Positions 24,166 to 31,425 of a stretch of 43,601 bases of DNA are shown here, piece by piece. How positions within the stretch are numbered: position 1 is the stretch's first letter; each line of letters begins with the position of its first letter. The DNA comes from Kineosphaera limosa NBRC 100340 (lineage in GTDB: Bacteria; Actinomycetota; Actinomycetes; Actinomycetales; Dermatophilaceae): positions 1-43,601 of the forward strand of contig NZ_BAHD01000058.1 in the NCBI RefSeq assembly GCF_000298215.1, given 5' to 3'. The notes beneath the pieces were generated by a model, which was given only the letters and a program-made list of their open reading frames with translations, did no database searches and was not told the origin of the DNA. The translations under genes were made by a program, and so were the position numbers.

Positions 24166-24516
24166 TCAGGCGGCCGTGGTCTTACGGGGGCGGCCACGGG
24201 GCCGCTTACGGGCGACCACTGCGCCCTGCACGAACAACTGCCCGCCCCAGACGCCCCAGGGCTCACGACGGCTCAGCGCTCCCTGCAGGCACTGGACCTG
24301 CAGCGGGCAGTCTGCGCACAACGCCTTGGCCCGCTCGACCTCCTCCGGCCGCTCGGCAAACCAGAGTTCGCCGTCGTGTGCGCGGCACGGAAGCTCGTCG
24401 GTGACATCGGGCAACGCGACCATGAGGTCGCTCTCGGTCGCCTCCCCACCGGTCAACGCACCATCGGTGGCTTGGCCGCTGGGCGCGTCGGCAAGCAGGG
24501 CGGTGGCTGTGTGCAT
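24166..24516 (-). CDS. whiB7: WhiB7-type Fe-S transcriptional regulator
   Basis: WhiB7 binds the primary sigma factor through its [4Fe-4S] domain and activates intrinsic antibiotic-resistance genes, including itself. The 116-residue protein has the four Fe-S cysteines C44, C67, C70 and C76 (LPC and CADCPLQVQC), the turn motif EPWGVWGG at 86-92, and the WhiB7-specific C-terminal AT-hook RPRGRPRK at 105-112. The ATG follows AGGAGA with good spacing. The frame is open upstream to another ATG at 24618 that would add 34 Arg-rich residues; the family length and ribosome site favour the shorter form. The leader is about 590 bp, with its own promoter, an ORF and a hairpin. It lies immediately downstream of uvrD2, as in mycobacteria. 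Confidence 0.95.
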   Translation of the reverse strand: MHTATALLADAPSGQATDGALTGGEATESDLMVALPDVTDELPCRAHDGELWFAERPEEVERAKALCADCPLQVQCLQGALSRREPWGVWGGQLFVQGAVVARKRPRGRPRKTTAA

Positions 24517-24674
24517 GGTCGTCTCCTGGGCGCCGCGGTGGCGGCTGGTCGTCCGGGCTGGCGGTCGGCGGCGGGTCCGGGGTGCCGGAGGCTCGCGGCG
24601 AACTGCTGCGCTGGTCATGTGCCTGTCTTTCGGACGTGTCCGGGCTGTGGGTGCGCAGTGCCTTGGGATGACGA

Positions 24675-24705
24675 AGGCCGCGGACCCGATCGGGTTCCGC
24701 GGCCT
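24675..24705 (-). terminator. Candidate attenuator hairpin in the whiB7 leader
   Basis: A stem of 13 bp with one bulged base (arms AGGCCGCGGACCC and GGGTTCCGCGGCCT) closes a GATC loop. It lies 19 bp after the stop of the leader ORF and 158 bp before the whiB7 ATG. The tail on the minus strand (TCGTCATCC) is a poor U-tract. Location fits the ribosome-linked attenuator known for mycobacterial whiB7 leaders; function here is inferred. Confidence 0.6.
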
Positions 24706-24724
24706 GGAGGAGACGTGTCGTCGG

Positions 24725-25030
24725 CTAGGTGCTCGACGGTGCCGATCTGCTCGTTGCCGGGTGGAGACCCGAGGTGGTGGACGGGGTGGTCTGGACAAAA
24801 GTGGCTGTGCCGGGCGTCATGCCGAGGTGCTTCTCGGCGCCCCAACGCGGTCGGTCATCGCCGACGAAGACGGCGAACGGGAAGGCGGGGGCCGCGGCGC
24901 AGGAGGCGGCGAACGAGGCTACGGAGGCGTAGACGGACGGACTCGTGGTCTGCTCGAAGGTCTCGTTCGACAGGCTGCTCCACGTCGTTTGCATCGACGC
25001 CATGCGGCTCAACGTCATGGTGGTGTTCAC
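24725..25030 (-). CDS. Leader ORF / small protein upstream of whiB7, 101 residues
   Basis: I recognise no family. A GTG preceded by GGAGGAGAGG, the best ribosome site in this region, opens 101 codons, and the first 70 codons are strongly GC3-biased, unlike the 20 in-frame codons upstream of it. The product is Ser/Thr/Ala-rich: it starts VNTTMTLSRMASMQTTWSSL, has hydrophobic FPFAVFVGDDRPRWG in the middle, and ends in a Thr/Ser-rich tail. It lies between the whiB7 promoter and a hairpin, the place where mycobacteria have a shorter regulatory uORF that senses translation inhibition. It may be a sensing leader peptide, a real protein, or both. ATG 25018 is an alternative start. Confidence 0.55.
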   Translation of the reverse strand: MNTTMTLSRMASMQTTWSSLSNETFEQTTSPSVYASVASFAASCAAAPAFPFAVFVGDDRPRWGAEKHLGMTPGTATFVQTTPSTTSGLHPATSRSAPSST

Positions 25031-25111
25031 ACGCCTCTCCTCCTCTCTGCTGCGACGCTCGTCACGACGGACAAACTCGTGTCCTGGCATAGCCGTGACC
25101 TGGGTGAATTC

Positions 25112-25150
25112 AGGCTAAGCGAGCCATGCCGCGGTGTGCAACGTATTTAT
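25112..25150 (-). promoter_or_regulatory. whiB7 promoter with AT-rich WhiB7-binding element
   Basis: On the minus strand the AT-rich run ATAAATA (25150-25144) is followed by two bases, the -35 TTGCAC (25141-25136), an 18-bp spacer and the -10 TAGCCT (25117-25112). An AT-rich element just upstream of the -35 is the known recognition feature of WhiB7-dependent promoters, so autoactivation is likely. Transcription would start near 25105, giving a leader of about 590 nt. Confidence 0.7.
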
Positions 25151-25202
25151 CGACACAGATTCTCGCCGCTGCTTTCGCCGCTGCCCGAACGCCCCGTGCG
25201 GC

Positions 25203-27404
25203 TCACGCGGGCGGGGTGGGCTCGTGCAGGGCGCCGAGCACGCCGGCGCCGTAGCGCTCGAGTTTGACGGCACCGACGCCGCTGATGCGGGCCAGGGCCG
25301 GCAGGTCGGCCGGCATCCGCTCGGCGATCGAGGCCAGGGTCGCGTCGGTGAAGACGACGAACGCCGGCACCTTGGCCCGCGCGGCGGCGTCCGCGCGCCA
25401 TTGCTGCAGGCGGACCATCGTTTGTTCGTCGTAGCCCGGCGGGCAGTCGGCGCACCGCCCGACCTTGCGGGCGGCCGCGTCGGGCAGTTCCCCACCGCAG
25501 CCGCGGCAGCGCGCGGGAGCACGCCGGGTCGCCGCGCCCCGACGACCCGGTCCGCCGTGCGACCCACCAGGTGACCCAGCGCGTGATGCACCAAGTGACC
25601 CACCACGTGACCCGCCGGCGCTGGGATCGTCGTCGGGCAGCGCGGCCGCGCCCAGGAGTCCGGCGGCGGGCGCGAGGAAGCGCGAGGGGCGCCGGGTGGG
25701 TCGCCCCCCGGGTCGCGCGGCGGCCCACGACAGGCTCAGGTGGGTGCGGGCGCGGGTCAGGCCGACGTACAACAGCCGACGTTCTTCCTCGATCTGCGCC
25801 GAGGTCAGCGCCATCGAGATCGGCAACAAGCCTTCGCTAGCGCCGATGAGAAAGACCGCGTCCCACTCCAGACCCTTGGCTGCGTGCAGGCTCGCCAGTG
25901 TCACCCCGTCGACCGTCGGTGCGTGGGAGGCTGCCGCCCGCTCGTCGAGTTCGGCGATGAACTCGCGCAGCCGCGCCTGGGGCAGGCCGCGCGTGAGCTC
26001 CTCGGCGAGCCGCACCAGAGACTGCAAAGACTCCCACTGGTCCCGGACGGCACCCCGCCCCGCCGGCGGCTCCGGACTCCAACCGGCCCCGGTCAGCACG
26101 TCGCCGACGAGGCGCGGCAGCGGGCTCACCCCGTCGTCGGAGCGAGCCGCGCCGCGCAACAGCACGACGGCTCGGCGCACCTCCTCACGGCTGAAGAAGC
26201 GCTCGCCGCCCCGCACCAGATACGGCAGATCCGCCGCGGCAAACGCCGTTTCGAGCGCCTCCGCCTGGCTGTTCGTGCGGTAGAGCACCGCGATCTGTGC
26301 CGCCGGAATCCCTTGGGCGATGAGTCGACCCGCCGCGGCGGCGGTGCCGACGGCCTCGTCCTCGTCGTCGTCGTAACGAACCAGTTGCGGCGGCGGCCCC
26401 GCGGCGGCGACGGCCCGCAACTGCACCCCCGCGCTCGTACCGCCACCGGTGCTGCGAGCGCGCAGCACCGTGTTGGCCAGGCCCACGACCTGGGGTGTCG
26501 AGCGGTAGTTGCGCACGAGCCGCACGGTGGCGGCCTTCGGGTGGCGGCGCGCGAAGTCGAGCAGATGCTTGGGCGAGGCGCCGGTGAACGAGTAGATGGT
26601 CTGCACCGGGTCGCCCACGACGCACACGTCGTCGCGATCGCCGACCCACAGGTCCAGCAGTCGTTGCTGCACGGCATTGACGTCTTGATACTCGTCGACG
26701 ACGAAGTGGCGGTACTGCTCGCGGATGGCCGCCGCGACCCTCCCGTGTTCGCGCAGGATGCCGACGAGCAGCAGCAACACGTCTTCGAAGTCGATCACGG
26801 CGCGTTCGCTCTTGACCTGCTCGTACTCCTCGATGAGGCGAGCCATGGCGGTGACGTCCATGCCGGGCGGCTCGCGGTGGGCTCGCTGGGCGGCCCCGGC
26901 GTACGTCTCGTGCGTCAGCATGCCCACCTTGGCCCACTCCAGTTCGGCCGCCAGGTCGCGGATGGCCGCCCGGTCGAGTCGTAGCCCGAGCCGGGCCCCG
27001 GCCTCGGCGACCAACGGCGCCTTGTGCGGCACGATCTGCGGCGCGGCCCCACCCACCGCCTGAGGCCAGAAATAGCGCAACTGCCGCAGGGCCGCCGCGT
27101 GGAAGGTGCGGGCCTGGACGCCTCGTGCGCCCAGTTCGCGCAGGCGGGTGCGTAACTCCCCCGCGGCGCGCGCGGTGAACGTCACAGCGAGGACCCGTTG
27201 GGGCACCAGCACACCGGCCGCCACCCCGTAGGCGATGCGGTGCGTGATGGCCCGGGTCTTGCCGGTGCCCGCGCCGGCGAGCACACACATCGGGCCGAGC
27301 GGCTGCTGCGCCACCGCCCGCTGCTCCGCGTCGAGCGCGGCCAGCAGCGCGTCGGGATCGACCGGGCCTGGTGGCTCGGTGTGGCGCAGGGGTGGCGGGA
27401 GCAT
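25203..27404 (-). CDS. uvrD2: ATP-dependent DNA helicase UvrD2
   Basis: The 733-residue SF1A helicase unwinds DNA 3' to 5'. Walker A reads VLAGAGTGKT at 41-50; motif II is VVDEYQDVNAVQ, motif III VVGDPVQTIYSFTGAS, motif IV region VRLVRNYRSTPQVV, and motifs V/VI ASLHAAKGLEWDAVFL and LLYVGLTRARTHL. After the motor comes a linker, a tetracysteine zinc motif (CRGC and CADC) and an HRDC domain ending SGVGAVKLERYGAGVL. This tetracysteine-HRDC arrangement is diagnostic for actinobacterial UvrD2. The linker near 25520-25640 is built from Gly-Ser-rich imperfect repeats and is longer than I would expect. The gene is divergent from the Na/Pi cotransporter and sits upstream of whiB7, which has its own promoter. 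Confidence 0.95.
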   Translation of the reverse strand: MLPPPLRHTEPPGPVDPDALLAALDAEQRAVAQQPLGPMCVLAGAGTGKTRAITHRIAYGVAAGVLVPQRVLAVTFTARAAGELRTRLRELGARGVQARTFHAAALRQLRYFWPQAVGGAAPQIVPHKAPLVAEAGARLGLRLDRAAIRDLAAELEWAKVGMLTHETYAGAAQRAHREPPGMDVTAMARLIEEYEQVKSERAVIDFEDVLLLLVGILREHGRVAAAIREQYRHFVVDEYQDVNAVQQRLLDLWVGDRDDVCVVGDPVQTIYSFTGASPKHLLDFARRHPKAATVRLVRNYRSTPQVVGLANTVLRARSTGGGTSAGVQLRAVAAAGPPPQLVRYDDDEDEAVGTAAAAGRLIAQGIPAAQIAVLYRTNSQAEALETAFAAADLPYLVRGGERFFSREEVRRAVVLLRGAARSDDGVSPLPRLVGDVLTGAGWSPEPPAGRGAVRDQWESLQSLVRLAEELTRGLPQARLREFIAELDERAAASHAPTVDGVTLASLHAAKGLEWDAVFLIGASEGLLPISMALTSAQIEEERRLLYVGLTRARTHLSLSWAAARPGGRPTRRPSRFLAPAAGLLGAAALPDDDPSAGGSRGGSLGASRAGSPGGSHGGPGRRGAATRRAPARCRGCGGELPDAAARKVGRCADCPPGYDEQTMVRLQQWRADAAARAKVPAFVVFTDATLASIAERMPADLPALARISGVGAVKLERYGAGVLGALHEPTPPA

Positions 27405-27493
27405 CCCCTCGATCCTGTCAGAGACCTCCGACAGCCCTCACGCGAGCGCCGGAGGGCCGGACTTGTCCCGATTCACCCATTCGTCCCGACAGC

Positions 27494-27526
27494 GCTCACG
27501 CAGTGTTCACCCTGCGGCCACACTGG
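27494..27526 (+). promoter_or_regulatory. Candidate PHO box upstream of the Na/Pi cotransporter
   Basis: Three 11-bp units start GCTCACG (27494), GTTCACC (27505) and GGCCACA (27516). The middle unit matches the GTTCACC direct-repeat core known for PhoP sites in Streptomyces, and the first unit differs at two positions; the third is poor. A further ATTCACC is at 27471, out of phase by one base. Phosphate-related genes downstream support the call; it is an inference. Confidence 0.45.
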
Positions 27527-27541
27527 CCGCCGTCGTTCCGT

Positions 27542-27574
27542 GATCGGTTTGAGATCAGCCGATCTCGACCGATC
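27542..27574 (+). promoter_or_regulatory. Hairpin in the 5' leader of the Na/Pi cotransporter
   Basis: Arms of 7 and 6 bp (GATCGGT..GAGATC with GATCTC.ACCGATC) around AGCC form a 13-bp stem with a small internal loop. It ends 2 bp before the ribosome site GGAGA. It could modulate translation, or be a dimeric protein site; four GATC motifs occur in 33 bp. Confidence 0.4.
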
Positions 27575-27584
27575 TGGAGACCTC

Positions 27585-28844
27585 ATGGCCTCGACCTCTG
27601 CCGACGGCACCTCGCACACTCAGGCTCCGCCCGACGACGATCCCGCGACCGAGCCCCGCGACGCGCAAGAAAAGGCGCCCAAGAGTCCCCTGGACTTCCT
27701 GCCGCTGCAGGGCCGCGCGATGCAGATCGCGAACTGGGTGGGAGTGCTCGCCGGCATCTGGATCCTCATCACAGCCGTCAGCTCGATCGGTAACGGCTTC
27801 TCGATGGCGGTCGGCGACGAGGCCAAGGAGTTGTTCCAGTTCGCCGCCAACCCGTTCGTCGGGTTGATGATCGGATTGCTGGCGACGGTGCTGACGCAGT
27901 CCTCCTCGACGACCACGGCGGTGACGGTCGGCATGGTCGCCGGCGGCCTGCCCATCGAGATCGCCATCCCGATCCTCTTCGGCGCCAACATGGGCACCAC
28001 CATGACCAGCACCCTGGTCAGCCTCGGCATGGCCCGCGACAAGGAGACGTTCCGCCGGGCCTTCGGCGCCGCCAGCGTGCACGACATGTACAACCTCGTC
28101 TCGCTGCTCATCTTCTTCCCACTGGAGATCGCCTTCGGCATCCTGGGTCGGGCGTCGGAGTGGATCGCCTCGACCTTCGCGGGCGAGGAGGCCGGCGTCG
28201 TGGGCGCCGCCTTCTCCGGTCTGGGCGCGGTCGTCTCCGCGATCACTGGCCCCGGGGCCGACCTCCTCGAATGGGCCGTCAGCCCGCTGGGCGACGTGTG
28301 GGGCGGCATCACGCTCATCGTGCTCGGCATCGCCCTGATCCTGCTGATCATCAGCTTTATCAGCACGATGTTGAAGTCGCTGCTCGTGGGCAAGGCCGAG
28401 CAGATCTTTCACACGGCCATCGGGCGCGGCCCGTTGTCGGGCATCGCCTCCGGCACGCTCATCACGGTCATGGTGCAGTCGAGTTCGACCACGACATCGC
28501 TTGCCGTGCCGCTCGCCGGCTCCGGCAAGTTCTCCCTGAAGCAGATCTATCCGTTCACCGTCGGCGCGAACATCGGCACGACTCTCACCGCGCTCATCGC
28601 CGCCTTCGGCTTCACCGGCGTCGAGGGCCAGGCCGCGCTGCAGGCAGCCTCGGTGCACATGCTCTACAACGTGTTCGCGGCGATCGTCGTGTTCTCCATC
28701 CCGTTCCTGCGGCCGCTTCCCGTCACGATGGCCAGCACCTTGGCCCGCCTGGGGTCCGAGAACAAGATGTACGTCGTCGCCTGGGTGCTAGGAATGTTCG
28801 TCCTGCTGCCCAGCGCGCTCATCGCCGTGACGGTGTTGCTGTGA
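27585..28844 (+). CDS. Na+/phosphate cotransporter family protein (NptA/SLC34-like)
   Basis: The 419-residue membrane protein imports (or exports) phosphate with sodium. It has the duplicated signature of the family: QSSSTTTAVTVGMV near residue 105 and QSSSTTTSLAVPLAG near 297, each followed by a GANMGTT or GANIGTT turn. About eight helices are visible, for example IANWVGVLAGIWILITAV, FVGLMIGLLATVLT, ITLIVLGIALILLIISFI and VLGMFVLLPSALIAVTVLL. It lacks the C-terminal PhoU-like domain of longer members. The first 45 residues are polar and cytoplasmic. The ATG is preceded by GGAGA. It heads a gene set with a coiled-coil protein and a PstS-like lipoprotein, behind a possible PHO box. Confidence 0.93.
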   Translation: MASTSADGTSHTQAPPDDDPATEPRDAQEKAPKSPLDFLPLQGRAMQIANWVGVLAGIWILITAVSSIGNGFSMAVGDEAKELFQFAANPFVGLMIGLLATVLTQSSSTTTAVTVGMVAGGLPIEIAIPILFGANMGTTMTSTLVSLGMARDKETFRRAFGAASVHDMYNLVSLLIFFPLEIAFGILGRASEWIASTFAGEEAGVVGAAFSGLGAVVSAITGPGADLLEWAVSPLGDVWGGITLIVLGIALILLIISFISTMLKSLLVGKAEQIFHTAIGRGPLSGIASGTLITVMVQSSSTTTSLAVPLAGSGKFSLKQIYPFTVGANIGTTLTALIAAFGFTGVEGQAALQAASVHMLYNVFAAIVVFSIPFLRPLPVTMASTLARLGSENKMYVVAWVLGMFVLLPSALIAVTVLL

Positions 28845-28902
28845 TCGGCCCGCACCCACTCCCCTGCGCACCTGCGACCGTCCGCGATCGAAAGGGCACC
28901 CG

Positions 28903-29259
28903 ATGACCGACCCCACGAGCCGACCGACCGACCACACCGGCTCCGCTACCGCCGCAACCGAACCGGCCAGCCGCCATGGCGCCGGAGAGGGCAGCTCGCG
29001 GTTCTCGCCCGACCGCGAACTGGAGGAGATGCTGCGCGACGCCGAGGAGACCGTGGCGCAGCTCAAAGCCGAGCTGGCCGCGCGCAAAGCCTGCGCGCGC
29101 GACCACGGCGGCACGTGGGAGGAGCAGCACGAGGAGATCGCCAAGCTGTCCGAACACCTGGCCAACGCCAAGGTGCACTGGGGCGAGGTGCGCGCGTTCT
29201 TCCAGGAGGCGCTGCGCGAGTTGGCCGATAGCCGCCAGCGACGAGGGGGGCTGGGATGA
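28903..29259 (+). CDS. Coiled-coil hypothetical protein, 118 residues
   Basis: I do not recognise a named family. After a disordered first 35 residues the protein is almost entirely helical and charged, for example RELEEMLRDAEETVAQLKAE, then EEIAKLSEHLANAK and REVAR-like FFQEALRELADSRQRR, with heptad spacing of Leu/Ala suggesting an antiparallel coiled-coil hairpin around ACARDHGG. There is no signal peptide, so it should be cytoplasmic. AAAGG precedes the ATG. It is 58 bp after the Na/Pi cotransporter and its stop overlaps the start of the PstS-like gene as ATGA. This arrangement suggests a phosphate-related accessory role, perhaps PhoU-like in function but not in sequence. Confidence 0.75.
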   Translation: MTDPTSRPTDHTGSATAATEPASRHGAGEGSSRFSPDRELEEMLRDAEETVAQLKAELAARKACARDHGGTWEEQHEEIAKLSEHLANAKVHWGEVRAFFQEALRELADSRQRRGGLG

Positions 29260-30275
29260 GCCGCACCAGGCGCGCACGCCGGACTCCGGCGCGGCACTGG
29301 ACCACGAACGTGTCGGCGGTGGTGCTGCCGCTGGTGGCGGCGCTGGGACTGGCCTCCTGCGGCGCACGGCTCGGCTCGGGCAGCGGACCGATCGAAGTAT
29401 CGGGCAGCTCCACGGTCGCGCCGATCACGACCCTCGTGGCCCGCGAGGGCGGCTTCGACGTCACCGTGGAGGCCGAGGGCACCGGCTCCGGGTTCGAACG
29501 CTTCTGCGCCGGCGAGACCGCCATCAACAACGCCTCCACCGCCATCCCCGGGGCCGGGCAGCCGGTCGACTACGTCGCGCAGTGCGAGCAGAGCGGGATC
29601 GAGTTCCTCGAACTACCGATCGGGCTCGACGCCATCAGCGTCGTCCGCAACTCCCAAGCCTCCTTCGTCGACGAGCTGACCCGGGCAGAGCTGCGCTCGA
29701 TCTGGGCGGCCGACTCGGGGGTCTCCTCGTGGTCGCAGGTGCGCGCCGAGTGGCCCGACGAGCCCATCGGCCTGTACGGGCGCCCCGACACCTCCGGCAC
29801 CCACGCCTCGTTCTCCCACGCGATCACGCAGAACGCGGACGGGCTGCGGACCGACTACACGGCGACCGACGACCTGGCGCAGCTGTCGCAGTGGATCGCG
29901 GACGACCCCGGGGGCTTGGGCTACATGGGCGTCGGCAACTACCTGTCGACGACCCACGAGCATCAGGCGCGGGTCACCACTGTCGCCGTCGATGGACTGC
30001 AACCCTCGTTGGCCGACGCGCAAAGCGGTCGGTACGGCAATCTGACCCGTCCGCTGTTCCTCTATGTCTCGACGAAGGCGTTGGAGGACGAAGGAGTGGC
30101 GCGCTTCGTGGAGTACTACCTCGAGAGCGCACCCTCGGTGCTGCCGCGCACCTACTTCTATCCGCTGGACCGCGGCGCCTACATCCACACCAAGGAGCGG
30201 TTCGCGGCCCGTACCGCCGGCACGGTGTACGGCGGCGACCCGTTCGCCTCGATCGAGGCGGCGCAGGTGCCCTGA
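29256..30275 (+). CDS. PstS-like phosphate-binding lipoprotein
   Basis: The 339-residue protein is a secreted substrate-binding lipoprotein of the phosphate class. An Arg-rich n-region and hydrophobic stretch VVLPLVAALGLASCG give a lipobox with Cys35. Phosphate-binding loops are SGSSTVAPI near residue 49, EAEGTGSGFERF near 72, and GRPDTSGTHASF near 174, the last being the SGT anion-binding motif. LGYMGVGNYL and PLFLYVSTKALEDEGV are family motifs. It starts inside the stop of the coiled-coil gene (ATGA). No pstC, pstA or pstB follows; the next gene is nudC on the other strand. So it serves either a remote ABC transporter or the Na/Pi cotransporter of its own gene set. Confidence 0.9.
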   Translation: MSRTRRARRTPARHWTTNVSAVVLPLVAALGLASCGARLGSGSGPIEVSGSSTVAPITTLVAREGGFDVTVEAEGTGSGFERFCAGETAINNASTAIPGAGQPVDYVAQCEQSGIEFLELPIGLDAISVVRNSQASFVDELTRAELRSIWAADSGVSSWSQVRAEWPDEPIGLYGRPDTSGTHASFSHAITQNADGLRTDYTATDDLAQLSQWIADDPGGLGYMGVGNYLSTTHEHQARVTTVAVDGLQPSLADAQSGRYGNLTRPLFLYVSTKALEDEGVARFVEYYLESAPSVLPRTYFYPLDRGAYIHTKERFAARTAGTVYGGDPFASIEAAQVP

Positions 30276-30290
30276 GTCCGCGGTGGCTCG

Positions 30291-31337
30291 TCAGCGCCCG
30301 CTGCTGGGCTTGTCCGGGTGCGTGTTCTGGTGCGTGTTCGTGGTCGTGGTCGCGTCCGGGCGGTGGAACGGCAGCTCGACCGGCGGCACCAGCGGCTCGC
30401 CGTACCACCCCTCGATCAGCCGCCGGGCGATGGAGAGCCGACCGGGCAGTCCGAGGGCGCCGGAGTCGACGGCCGAGCGCAGCTGATCTCGTGAATACCA
30501 TTCGGCGGCCACGATTTCGGCGTCGTCCAGGTGCAGGGTCGGATCGGTCGCGCGAGCGGTGAAGCCGAGCATCAGCGACGCCGGGAACGGCCACGGCTGG
30601 CTGCCGAAGTACTGCACGTCGTGCACGGTGACGCCGACCTCCTCGGCCACCTCCCGGGCCACGGTCTCTTCCAACCGCTCCCCCGGCTCGACGAATCCGG
30701 CGAGCACGGAACGCCGGTTCTGCGGCCAGGCCGGCGAGCGAGCCAGCAACAGGCGTTCCCGGTCGTCGATGACGGCCATGATGACCGCCGGGTCGCTGCG
30801 CGGGTAGTGCTCGGACCCGTCGACCTCGCACCGCCGCACCCATCCGGCCTGCACGGCAACCGTGGGAGCGCCGCACCGGGGGCAGCGCACGTGGGTCCGA
30901 TGCCAGGAGGCGAGCGCCTGCGCGGTCATGAACGCGTCGAGCTCGATCGGCGGCAACTCGAACCCGACGTCGCGCAGTCCCAGCCACACCAGGTGTGACG
31001 AGGCTGCTTCTGACGCTGCCTCGGCCGTGTCGTCGCCCGCTGCGTCTCCCGCGTCGTCGACCGCGAGGGCGACCCACGCGTGGCCGTTCTCGTCGCGCCC
31101 CAAGAAGATCGCCAGCTGCCCGGCCACGGTCTGTGGCACGCCGGGACCGCCATAGTGCAGCACGAGCCGCGGCTGACCGGGGGTGCTGGTGTCGACGAGC
31201 ATGCCGTGGCGCGACCACACGAGCACGCGGGTGTCGTCCTGCGCGAGGACGGTCGTCAGCAGATGCTCGTCGGTGCGCTGGGCACCGCATCGGTCCAGGC
31301 GTGGCGCGCGCGCCCCGGCCTCCGCCGCAGAATTCAT
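30291..31337 (-). CDS. nudC: NAD+ diphosphatase / NADH pyrophosphatase, RNA deNADding enzyme
   Basis: NudC cleaves NAD(H) to NMN(H) and AMP and can remove NAD caps from RNA. The 348-residue protein has an N-terminal domain, a zinc ribbon starting CPRCGAP near residue 150, the Nudix box GFVEPGERLEETVAREVAEE, and the NudC-specific SQPWPFPASLMLGF array that defines NADH specificity. The third zinc Cys is in VRRCEVDGSEHYPR, but the position of the fourth is Ser, with His nearby; actinobacterial NudCs often show this. The ATG at 31337 fits AGGGTGA as ribosome site; a GTG three codons earlier is possible. The last 25 residues are Thr/His/Asn-rich. It converges with the PstS-like gene and diverges from the phosphotransferase. 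Confidence 0.93.
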   Translation of the reverse strand: MNSAAEAGARAPRLDRCGAQRTDEHLLTTVLAQDDTRVLVWSRHGMLVDTSTPGQPRLVLHYGGPGVPQTVAGQLAIFLGRDENGHAWVALAVDDAGDAAGDDTAEAASEAASSHLVWLGLRDVGFELPPIELDAFMTAQALASWHRTHVRCPRCGAPTVAVQAGWVRRCEVDGSEHYPRSDPAVIMAVIDDRERLLLARSPAWPQNRRSVLAGFVEPGERLEETVAREVAEEVGVTVHDVQYFGSQPWPFPASLMLGFTARATDPTLHLDDAEIVAAEWYSRDQLRSAVDSGALGLPGRLSIARRLIEGWYGEPLVPPVELPFHRPDATTTTNTHQNTHPDKPSSGR

Positions 31338-31413
31338 GATGCTCACCCTGACACACGGTGCGATCTGCCCCGGCCCTCCCGCGCGGTGGACGTGCGTCGC
31401 GGGCCCGGCTCGA

Positions 31414-31419
31414 TACCGT
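31414..31419 (+). promoter_or_regulatory. Candidate -10 element for leaderless phosphotransferase transcript
   Basis: TACCGT fits TANNNT and is separated by six bases from the GTG start at 31426, which has no ribosome site. Transcription would start at or next to the start codon. No -35 is recognisable. Confidence 0.4.
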
Positions 31420-31425
31420 GGGGCG

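Noticed and set aside
24517-24618. Upstream ATG that would add 34 residues to WhiB7
   Set aside because: The added segment is Arg/Pro-rich and the downstream ATG has AGGAGA and the usual WhiB7 length. It remains a possible leader element but not the preferred start.
31183-31425. Upstream in-frame extension of the pseudokinase gene
   Set aside because: It lies antisense to the nudC start, has no family similarity, and the GTG at 31426 has a suitably placed -10 element.
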